Shown one piece after another: positions 49,601-59,200 of a stretch of DNA of 64,000 bases. The translations under genes and the position numbers were made by a program. Where the stretch lies: positions 37,884,501 to 37,948,500 of the forward strand of contig OX419761.1 of assembly GCA_948567375.1 (NCBI GenBank), written 5' to 3'. The notes under the pieces are model-generated. The model was not told the origin of the DNA, did not search any database, and worked only from the letters and a program-made list of their open reading frames with translations. Each line of letters begins with the position of its first letter. Within the stretch, counting starts at the first letter, position 1. The DNA comes from Lunularia cruciata (taxonomy: Eukaryota; Streptophyta; Marchantiopsida; Lunulariales; Lunulariaceae).

Positions 49601-52281
49601 TGACTCTGACATGTGACTGACATAGCAAAAATCTTCATAACTGTCAGTTACATAGAGAGGTAGGCATACATATATTAAACGACATATCCTTTAGGAGCAC
49701 TTCAAACTCATCCACTTTGTTTACCTTCCGGTCACAGTCTCATTCAGCACCAAGTACGCAAATCCAACATTTGACACAAACTGAACCGAACCCAACGCTG
49801 CCAGCAACGACTGCAGAGACGATCCATTAGCAAAAAGTTAGCACCATAAAGATAAGAAATGGTTGAAATACTGATTATTGTCTGAATTACTGCTCAAACA
49901 ACCATCTAAGCAATAAGGAACAAAGATCGGATGATTCCAATGCGTCATAACCATACTAATACAAAAGATGTATAAGCTTGAGTACTGTCTTCAGGAAAAC
50001 TTGACAAGGTTTACCGGACGGCTAGTAAACCTCTATAATAGCGGCTTGCTCACTTGGATTTTACTTGTAATGGAGTATTGTTGGATAACGTGTAGACGCT
50101 TGGAATCATTGTCCATGAAGACGGAGAAAAGTAAAACCTAGCAGACTATATGACCGGTCCATGGACCAGTGGCAACAAAAAAGCACTTGGTGCTCCTCTA
50201 AATTTTGTTCTTCTGCTTGAACAGTAGATGTCAGTTCAACATTATCACTTCCAGGACGCGAAACAGAGGCACAATACTTCTGGAGGTTGAAGTCTAACGG
50301 GGCATGTTATAGCGAGGCTGTGCCGAACCCTGGGACTCAAGAAGTGAAGGCCTAGTTGCTGAATACCAACTAGAGCGAGGGCGAATCACTCCGGTCTTCA
50401 ATCGTCTCTTACCCAAAAACACATCTATCTTCCTCAGACTTCATGTTCCTGCCTTGCACATTATTAATATGAGCATCATACAGTACTGCCAAACACAAAG
50501 CTTGTCCAACCTGTGCTGCAAATCCGAAGGAAATGAAGTTGAGGCAGTTTCCGAGCGAGAAGACTATCACACCTGCAAAAGGTAGGGGTAATTTAAAATT
50601 AGGCCAATCCTACTGGTAACATCTTCGATTCGGAAGCAACAGATATTCAGTCTTTGCCAGCCAGTTTAATTGCTTTAGTACCATTCCAGCCATATACGTT
50701 CAACTCTGACTAGGGTCCTTACGGTGCCCCATTTAAAATGGAAAGAGCAATAATTATGTACATATCAGTAACTTACCGAATCGCCATGCCTGAAAGTGTG
50801 TAATAGGTTTTCTTGAGACAGTTTTTTCTCCAGTTTCACCGGCCTCAAGCACAGCTGATTTTTCTCTCTGCGTTTCAAGGTTATCAGACCATCGTCAGAT
50901 ATTAACCTCACGGTTCAGGTGACACACATAACTATTCGTAAGAGTTCCAGGTAGGGCCTGCAGAGACTGCCCAGAAAAGATTTGGCGCTGAACACTCTAT
51001 CAAGCATCACTCTCGTTACACTTGAGTATCTACTCAAACATAAAATGATGATTTGAGATACGGATGATTTACTGGAAGTGGTGTGTGGAATTAAAGCACC
51101 GCTTCTGTGCCAATCTGGCACCACAGGCAATTGTTATTGCAGACATTATAATTGCTCTCTACATATGGAAGCATTTATCTGCTCTTTGCCTTTGCCTTCA
51201 GAAATAATCAGCGATAGCTAGCCAAAGAGTCCAATCGGACAATTTGCTACTTGAGGAACAGAAAAGGAAACTAAACCCCTCGGGCTGAGCAACAGATTTC
51301 TACTGATCAATGTATTGGGCTTGGACTGGTTCTCAACTCTTGTCGGCAGAACATGCATGCTTCTGTGAGGTTTTCTTCTCTGCATTGGGGAACAATTGTT
51401 ATTTGATGAGTAACTTGTGCTACCGCTTCAGTTATTGGACTAGGTTCAGATGTAAGTTGTCACGATATGTGATAAAAGTTTCAAAAGGGTTGTTTTAAAG
51501 CTTAGATTTACAGTAACGAGATTTTCCTTCTTCAACTAGGTTTAAACTTGATCATCAGTTTCTGAAATCCGAATGGAGACTCGTTTGTATCAGCGGAATA
51601 GGACAATCGTAATATAGTGTTCAAAAAAAGAACAAATTCTTTTCTGCTAACGTTTACAATTGAATCTACTTCCTTCCTAGCCTTAATTTACACCAGTTTC
51701 AAATAGGTGCGGCTTCTTCACATCGGGGGAAAGAAATACACAGGGACTGGTTAAAGCACAAATTGTCTCCCGCGCTCGAAATCATTACCGAGACGTCCAA
51801 GTATGTGAACCCCGAGTTATTGCAAGATCCAGTTGCTATGTAAGGGAACTTATCCTCTTGGTGGTGACACAGAGTATTAATCTGCATGCAGTCTAAACGT
51901 GATTCTCTTGGTTAGAGCACCTTCTCAAGAATTCAGGTTGTAGTTTACTAATTGGCGGAAAGCTCGACCATCCACTAGGTGCGGAAGAGGATAACAACAA
52001 AGTAGCTACAGCCAAGATAGTTAAAGACTCAGTTTGGGGGAATTCGACGGAAAGGGTAGCAAAAGAATTACATGGCTTAGTACTATGAAACGGTGTTCTT
52101 TAGTCTCTATTCCATATGCTAATTAGGTTCCCTATCCATTCTTTCCAAGATCTTGATCAATAGGCGAGGCTTGGGAGAGAACTCTGACCTGATTATGACC
52201 TAGCTTGAGTAGATTCGTCCCAAAATTGATTCCAATGCTTCCAATTATATTGATCGCGGCTCCAGTGACCCAATCTCCCAT
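46673..52281 (-). CDS. NIPA8: NIPA8/9-like magnesium transporter, 434 aa, 13 exons
   Basis: Exons in transcript order: 52281-52189, 50867-50777, 50572-50511, 49810-49725, 49476-49403, 49065-48963, 48759-48628, 48434-48335, 48211-48092, 47805-47715, 47521-47452, 47284-47185, 46855-46673. All introns are GT-AG, all phases agree, and the sum is exactly 435 codons. The protein begins MGDWVTGAAINIIGSIGINF and continues with family blocks GNCLNFISFGFAAQ, SLLAALGSVQFVSNV, ATAFIVVGN, LVAFGNHQS, MVPLSYAIVSGAIG, ARLNEGLAMFDA, LIVPMLQIAWTFF and FDGPKASMF. About nine hydrophobic helices are followed by a soluble tail of ~100 residues. It belongs to the NIPA/DMT group of putative Mg2+ transporters; the length and start resemble Arabidopsis NIPA8 and NIPA9, which I cannot separate here. 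Transport activity is by homology only. The first intron is long (~1.3 kb). Confidence 0.95.
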
Positions 52282-54205
52282 TGCAACGCCTACAACTCGA
52301 GAAGACAAACGCGCGCACTCTACCCAAACTCCTGCATTAGGCCACTTGAACCATGCTCTCTATTCTGGTGTAGACTCTCGCTTCCTCTTCGTCTCTGAAA
52401 AAGATCCAATCTGCCGCCAACGTTCGTCACCTGTTTGCAAACGCTTAATTTTTTCTATAGATGTCCACATGATCTCACCGCAACTTGCCGCCGAATTCCC
52501 ACCTTCTCATGCCAATCTCGATGGATAGGCTAGAAGATCAGTCCTAGGTATTTCTCACCACCTTTCCGCTTTTCCTGCATCCTTCTTTACGTGAGTCCTT
52601 AGCGCCGACGGTGATATATGAAGACTACAGGCCTGTCGATCAACACTCGCATTCGCCCAAGCGAAGCAAGTTCCTCAAATTCACTCCTCTTCTTCTGCGG
52701 GGAACTTCTTCATAGCACCGCAGATCTGTATACCCCGACAAGAAAAGTTAAAACCGGGCGTTACCTTAAAGTGCTCGGTAAATCTCATATACAAGAGCGG
52801 CAGCGCAGATCCTAGTCAATCACTGAACTTCAATTTCCATCCTCCCAAGCAAAAGAAGCGTCCCTGCTGGACTCTCACGTTGGATGTAAAGATCTAAACA
52901 GTCAGACATATCTCTAGTTTGTCCGCATCAGGAACGCACCCAACAATATTCAGCAAATCATTGCCGCGCCGGATCCTCTTCCTTCCAACTCTTACTTGAG
53001 ACACCAATCCACTTTTCCTTCTCCTTCTTCTTCTGATTCTTCCTCCCTTGTCACCGGGAAGATGGGAAGAAGAAGAAGCCAGGCAAGCCAGCCTACCTTC
53101 CTTTCAACAGACAGATACGAGACTCGCAGTCTATTATCTATCCTTATCTATCTCTGTCAACAAATGCAGCAGATCCTCCTTTGTTCCGTCCGTTCGTTCC
53201 TATTCTCTCAACTTATAAAACCCAAGAGGCTCTCCTCTGAATTACACCCTGCAACCTCTGTTTCCCACTCTCTTCTGTAAAGCCGCGCCCTGACCTCCTC
53301 GTCCTCTAACTATGTCCCAACCTGGAGCAAGTAATAATCAACCAACCAATCCTTATCTCTGCTTTCTCCTCCTCTAACTCCTCGCCGATCCAACAGCCTC
53401 AAAACAACAACCGAAAGAAGACAGCGTGATTGATCAATCCCAGGCCAAGCAAGCATGTGCATCAATCACTGTAAACCCCCACTCACATCATTGAACACAT
53501 TCCGCAGCTCATTCTCTTCCCCGCTCCCCGGAACTGTGTGATTCTAACTCCGAAGAAAAGCAGCAGTATCCTCCTCCGCAATCGCTTGATCCTCTGCTTC
53601 CCCCTCGTCACATCATCCGAGGGCAGTCCGAGACTTTGCTGTGAGTGTGCTCAGACCGTCATCGTCGGAAGAGAGAAATCACAGGGAGGAAAAAGCGAAG
53701 CAGAGCAACAAATGCAGCCCTCCCCTCCCTTTCCGTCCTGTTCCTACGGAGAGATCAAAGGTGACCACAACTGACCATCTCGTGCGCACCTACAGTGGAG
53801 TGTACCCTGTCGATGATGGCCATTAAGGCCAGAAACGAACCCAGCTTACCCAACCCAAGGGTATTCCAAACCCAACCCAGGTTACCTTTCACCGCTCTTA
53901 CCCCTGTCTGTTATCGTGCATAGTCAATAATTGGGTGTAGGGTAGTCACCAGCTTCAGCGCCTCCGCCTAACCGTGGATGTGACTTCACGCGCAACTCCG
54001 TAGCTAACGGAACAAGTGGCTACCTTGTTGTGGTTCTAGCTACCGGACTCACTTCCTGATTCGCCGATACTGTACAGGGTGGTGCTAAAGTCGTTATACC
54101 GTTTATCGGTAACACCCTCATTCACGTAGTTCTGTACTTGGTTCTCTGTTGTACGTCGGGGTGCGTATGAACGTATTAGCAATACGCGTAGCGATTTTCA
54201 ATCAT
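52282..54205. other. 5' flank and probable leader of the NIPA gene
   Basis: The + strand is C/T-rich with CTTCTTCTT runs (~53,010-53,060), so the minus-strand transcript would have a GA-rich leader, common in plant 5' UTRs. Several + strand ORFs of 60-107 codons are low-complexity and unrecognised. Fragments such as AACCCA-rich words occur at ~53,850-53,885. No second gene is supported. Confidence 0.45.
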
Positions 54206-54208
54206 GTA

Positions 54209-54267
54209 CAATAGGAGAAAATTTTATTTTTTTATTTTTTTTTATTTTTTTTGGAGAATAGGAGAAA
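54209..54267. repeat. T-rich tract flanked by a direct repeat at the 3' end of LINE copy B
   Basis: AATAGGAGAAAA occurs on both sides of a ~35-bp tract of T runs broken by single A residues. On the minus strand, the sense strand of the LINE, this is an A-rich tail ending the element, as expected after target-primed reverse transcription. The flanking repeat may be a duplication of the element end and not a target duplication. Confidence 0.65.
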
Positions 54268-55636
54268 AAGGCAACCGCAAAGAGAACATGAAGGATGGGA
54301 AGACCCCATCAAGATGTAAAGGAGGAGAAAGAAAAAAAGGTAAAATGGAGCTAGGCCCCAATAGAGTCTATATGAGAAATCTGCCCTACTGCACCTAAGA
54401 TATTCGAGCTATGCAAAGCATATGGTCTACAAACAACTGGAACATCCAAAGAAACATCACCTAGTGTGATTGTTCTCTTATGGATTGCACCAACCATTGT
54501 ACTCTATAGATCAATGGACACACGTTGCCTAAAATATATTACAAAGTATGATAGGGAGAGTGGTATCCCTTGGCGCCTAACATGATATGCTCCCGTGCAC
54601 TCCTTGACAAATGTGTCAAATGTTGTGTCCATCGTTCATATAACTTTAAGGCTAGAGGGACAAAGAGGTGATCTAGCTGCATGTCCCTATACTTCGAGAC
54701 CTTACGACTTGCTACTAAACTTGCCGCCCATCCAGGGGATGGGTAATCACTCCCTCCGAAACTATATCTCGTGTAGGGTCTGTAACCACGATCACCTGAT
54801 CTGCTTGGACCAAGTATAAATTTACCTTTGCATGTGTCGTCTACAAAGCATATGAATGCTCCCTCCAAGCTAAGTATCCACTCTCTCGTGCCATAGCAAA
54901 CATTATGTCCCTAATAGCATCATGGGTAGCTATCCTCTATCCTCCAAAAGGACACCATGTCATATGGACCGTATTGCATCTAGTGTAGAACCATACTCAC
55001 AAGTGAGTAATGAAGATGCATATGTGTGGACCAAACCTAGGCAAAATCTCATCATTATAGAGAAAGTAGCTTGTGCAAGTCAAAATGCCCTAATGCACGG
55101 TTGAGCTAGGATCCAAGAGCCTACACCCTTGCCGGAGCAAGAGCAAATCGGGCTCTAGTAGCCAGAGGAATGGACAAGTCAACTAAGAGAGAATATAGCA
55201 TATGCTCACATTGTCACTCCATCAAGGAAGACTATAAACCTCAAGTCCAATATGACGATAGTGAAGCAAAAGATGGAAATTCTTCTCATGCTCATGGGGA
55301 AGACTATCTCTCATTTGCCATAGTAACATCCGAAGAGAATAGGATCCCTCCTCCACCTTTGCCACATAAGTCTCCAACATTGGCCTATCAACAACCACAA
55401 AACAAGAGGAAAGTAGGGGTGCCGAGAAAGCCAAACTACCCAAAAATGCTATAGGTTCCATCTCCTCCATAGATAGTAAGCTAATTCCTCCATACAAGAT
55501 CAGCAAAGCCATCTTTCTACATGCCAAATCCCCTATCACACACTCAAAAGTCATTGGTCCAATAATATCACCAAAGACTCCCATAATCCTCCTATCAAAG
55601 GCTCTTAGGCATGATAGGAAAGACGAGGAGGGGTGA

Positions 55637-56381
55637 TGTAATACCAAGGGTTAGCCATATGATCTAGATGTGAAATTCGGTTTGGTAACTTCTAGAATGA
55701 TGTTATACATGATGGTCAAATTAGATCAGATAGAAGTATCACCAAAAGAGTACTTCTACTAATAGGGCAGAAACCGAAATAGACTTGAGAACCTTAGAAC
55801 CAATAGCTAGACATATGATTTAAGGGTGAGAATTGGTTTGGTAACATTTGGAAGGATGTTACACATGATGGACTAAACAGATCAGAAAGATGTATCACCA
55901 AAAGGGGACTTCTACTAATAGAGTAGGGACCAAAATATGCCTGATCTTTGAAGGCAATTTCGGAGGCCTAAACGGATGAATTAGGCCTCAAAAAATGTGC
56001 AGGCTCCCCCCCCCCCCTGAACGGCCAAAAGGCTAGCCTCTCCCTCCCCCTGCTTTGTCTCGTCAAGAGCTTTCCAACGGTACCTTACTCACATGATTTT
56101 GAGATTCCTACAAGAAGATTCCCTAAAAGATTCCCTCCGGTCAAAGCTTGTTTGACCAACCAGATAGGACCTAGACCAGACAGGTCACCCATCCAAGTAA
56201 GTAATCCAAGGGTGGAGCTTGTTGACATGTCACCTATCTGTGTCCCTAATCCTATGGTGGAGCTTCCTTGGAGTAGATCCTCTTTGTCTATATAATAAAG
56301 AGAAGGTGCTCCCTTGGGGCATCGAATGTTTTGAGTGTGCAATTTGTGTTTTCTCTCTTCTCTTGTCCTCGGAGTATTACA
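55637..56381 (+). mobile_element. Solo LTR (~745 bp) inserted in LINE copy B, opposite orientation to that in copy A
   Basis: It begins TGTAATACCAAGGG and ends GGAGTATTACA. The reverse complement matches the copy A LTR along its length, with an extra C-rich stretch here (~56,007-56,060). Flanks are GGTGA (55,632-55,636) and A-GGTAA, an imperfect target duplication. Copy A shows the equivalent uninterrupted site (GAGTGAATTGTAC). It contains a TATA-like box with R/U5-like sequence downstream. Confidence 0.82.
56289..56300 (+). promoter_or_regulatory. TATA-like box in the solo LTR
   Basis: TATATAATAAAG lies ~80 bp before the LTR end, the usual U3 promoter position. The same word is conserved in the copy A LTR at 42,371-42,382 on the minus strand. 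Activity is not shown. Confidence 0.45.
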
Positions 56382-56700
56382 AGGTAACTGTGCATATGAG
56401 GTATGTCAGTTGATGAGCAATACTCGAGGAGAGTATACCAAATGCCACTTGTGGATCTCCTAGTGACAAACGGTCATCCACATGGAGAACATCCTCCGCA
56501 AGGGTAGCATCTAAGAAGCATGTAACAAAATCCTCGGATCCTACTGGCATTCCAAGAACATGTAGTCCATATGTAGATGTGATACACCCCTTTGGAATCT
56601 CAAGGTAGGGAGGGATACCTAAAGGGGACCATGCCCTGCACTTTGACACCTTGACTCTCAAGACAACTAGATGTAGCTTGGTAGTCAAGTGGTCAAAGGC

Positions 56701-57036
56701 CTACCTAATCTGATCCATATGGCCCATGATGTGTGTATCATCTGCCAAAGAGGGAAATACACAACCTGGCATGGCCAAAGTAGTAGATAAGAGAGCTCTA
56801 AAGTGAGCCATGGCAAATAAGGGTCTCCCTAAAGGATCTCCCTGACATGTATCAAGAGTTGACTCCAAGACGGTGACTCCTTCCTGTGAACAATCATGTT
56901 GGTAGTAAAGGGAAGCAAGAGAGCCATAAAAAGACCGCACAAAAGGAATAAGACTTGCCAAAGATCCACCAGCCTCCCTAAGCTCTCTAAAGATGGATGC
57001 ACATGAGACGCTATTAAAAGCATTCTCAACATCCAC
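56701..57036 (-). pseudogene. LINE copy B: reverse transcriptase core
   Basis: This ~111-codon stretch keeps the three RT signatures in order: DVENAFNSV (catalytic Asp), CQGDPLG, and LADDTHI (two catalytic Asp). The GD-P-LG and (F/L)ADDT forms are those of non-LTR retrotransposons. It ends at a TAG that replaces a CAG codon still present in copy A. Confidence 0.8.
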
Positions 57037-57755
57037 CTGTAGGATGACTCACTCCAGATGGATATGTAGGAGTGCTCTAATGCTTAGAGATATACCCTCA
57101 CATCCTCTAGGTGTAGCTACTCCAAACTAATGTGGATTGCAGTGTTGTCAAAATGAGAACGGTGTTGAAGGAAAATGGTACATTTGACCAAACGCAAAAA
57201 GATCTCTCCAATAGCAATCGGTCTAATGCCCCTCGTGTCCTTCTTCATTATGAGAAGTCAACTAGCACCTAACATCCAACTAACAGACATAGGAATTTCT
57301 CCTCTTGCTACTATTACAACCACCTAAAACAACTTGATAAAACCACCAAAAGGATCATCTGCCTGAAAGTTATCTCGAAGGTGCTCATAAACTATCCCTA
57401 ACAAGCCTCGTGACGAAAGGTGAGGGGTAGTGCACAATGCTTGTGCAAAAAGTGACCTATCAAGACATAAGTGTTGCTCTAGCTGATAATATAAGACCTC
57501 TAGTGATAGTCCCTCTACTGCCATAGGATGTAGTGAGCATAGGGAAGAGATAGTCTCATCAATAGGACTAGCCACAGACAAAGGGTGTAGCGCTTGTTCT
57601 GCTTTACTAAACTCTCTTACTTGACCCAATGTCCTACACCGTTGTAATCGAGTGGACTTTATGGTATCGTGTGGCAAAACTTGTCTCCTAAAGCATGTAG
57701 CCCTAACAGACTCCTCTTGAAGGGCCACCCAATCTCCCACTTGGAATCAATGAAA

Positions 57756-58232
57756 TCAAGCAGCCACTTCTCTATGCCCCGCACATCCCCTTCTAGCATA
57801 ACAAAGACACCATTGAGGGAGTAAGAGGAATAGGAACCATGCTAACTCATCTAAGTGATTGCGTGCCAAACGATCAAGTGGTAGGAAAAAAGCCTCTCTA
57901 GCCTCATCATGGAGTGTGCGGAGTAGCCTATGGAATAGACATGGAAAACTAGTCTCAAATAACTCTAAAATGCAACCCGCTTGAGAAGCTAACCACTCCC
58001 ATGATTGGACCACATGGGCATCCCAAGTGGTCCAATCATAGTCCTTGTGCATCCTTCCCATATGGATCTTTGCCTCTTGCGAGGTAAAGTGTAGGTGACA
58101 CATCTGGCATGGTGTATCCCAAGCCGCTCTAGGCGGCTCCACATGGGGAGGTGTAGCCATGACTAGCGCAAGAATAACGATAGTAACACATGATGTGCTT
58201 CTCCATATCTCCACATACCTACAAAACCACAA
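57756..58232 (-). pseudogene. LINE copy B: N-terminal C2H2 zinc-finger region
   Basis: An open stretch of ~158 codons with one C2H2 finger. R2-type LINEs carry such N-terminal fingers for target-site DNA binding. A tract of leucine- and arginine-rich helices follows. The true start codon is not determined. Confidence 0.7.
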
Positions 58233-58828
58233 CCTTTCACATCCCCACTCACATAAGAAAATACAATCTCTCCAAACCCTAAAATCTGCAAACTCTCATA
58301 ACTTTCAAATTCCATCAAAATTTTCAAATTAAATCACTCTAAAACACTAAAAATCCTCATAACTTTCTACTCAATTCTCTATAGTCTTCAATCTAGGTAC
58401 CGATGGAACCAAAATTGAAAAACAAATATAATCTACTATTCACTTGAGTGCTATATGCCAAAGAGCCCTCATAACATATGGATCTTTCCTCTCATATCTC
58501 TCCCTATAAGAAGAAGAATATGTTATTGTAATTTTTATATGTGAAAGGAATTCCCTGTTTCCATGTCCAATAATTTTAACTCACAATAATCTTCCAAAAA
58601 ATATTTAATTATTTTAGAATCATGAATTTAAAAGGTATTTCTTATTTATAACCGCTGTTTAATATAGAAAAAATTATCTAAGTATCTGTCCAAAAAGGTA
58701 CTAAGTATGGAGAACTAAGTCCAAGAACTACTCTAAAATTGATTGAATATGTTTTTTGGATTTGGGGTTGAATGTGAGATTTAAGATTAGTATAGAGTAG
58801 ACTCTACAAACCATAATGGATTGTAAAA

Positions 58829-58945
58829 AAAAGTTTCATTATGTGTGTCTCTACAAGTTTATTAAAAGTTTAGTTAAAATTTTCATTACAAAAGTTTCAT
58901 TATGTGTGTCTCTACAAGTTTATTAAAAGTTTAGTTAAAAGCTTC
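58829..58945. repeat. 61-bp tandem duplication
   Basis: AAGTTTCATTATGTGTGTCT is repeated with period 61. It directly abuts the + strand LINE 3'-end fragment on its right. Confidence 0.85.
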
Positions 58946-58949
58946 ATTA

Positions 58950-59200
58950 TGGGTGTCTCAGCAGTGGCTGCTGCAATCCATAGGAGAACAATCACACTAG
59001 GTGATGCTTCTTTAGATGCTCCAGTTGTTTATAGACCACACCACTTGCATAGCTTGGATATCTTAGGTGCAATAGGGCAAATTTCTCATATAGAGTCCAT
59101 TGGAGCATAGCACCATTTTACCTTTTTCATCTCTCCCTTGTATGGCTTGATGGGGTCTTCACATCCTTCATTTCTTCTATGCGGTTGCCCTTGTCTCTAA
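58950..59200 (+). repeat. Solo 3'-end fragment of the R2-like LINE, inverted relative to copy B
   Basis: It is the reverse complement of 54,250-54,520: CTGCAATCCATAGGAGAACA, CACTAGGTGATG, GATATCTTAGGTGCAAT, TTCTCATATAGAGTCC, GCTTGATGGGGTCTTC and GCGGTTGCCC. It is either a 5'-truncated insertion in the opposite direction or one half of an inverted-repeat arrangement around copy B. Confidence 0.85.

Larger units (their letters stand above)
54250..58440 (-). mobile_element. Decayed R2-like non-LTR retrotransposon, copy B (contains a solo LTR)
   Basis: It is collinear with copy A over its whole length. Minus-strand segments in element order: a C2H2 finger CQMCHLHFTSQEAKIHMGRMH (C-x2-C-x12-H-x4-H, ~58,050-58,115); a region with RGLLGIVYEHLRDNFQ (57,324-57,740); RT motif A DVENAFNSV (~57,030); motif B QGDPLG (~56,840); motif C LADDTH (~56,740); the continuation VSKCRAWSPLGIP (~56,640); a domain 55,222-55,636; a degraded CCHC (CEYGSTL); and the endonuclease tail with KVSKY...FVPLALKLYERW (54,539-54,800). 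RT catalytic motifs are intact but stops at F*VV and IR*VG break the frame. An A-rich tail lies at the 3' end. Confidence 0.87.

Noticed and set aside
52205-53774. Several + strand ORFs (60-107 codons) upstream of NIPA
   Set aside because: Low-complexity Ser/Pro-rich peptides from C/T-rich leader-like DNA; one overlaps NIPA exon 1 on the other strand.
54250-59200. Interpretation of the LINE copy B region as a TIR DNA transposon
   Set aside because: No transposase was found, the coding content is LINE-type, copy A lacks the right-hand inverted partner, and the 3' end carries an A-rich tail. Kept only as an alternative in the findings.
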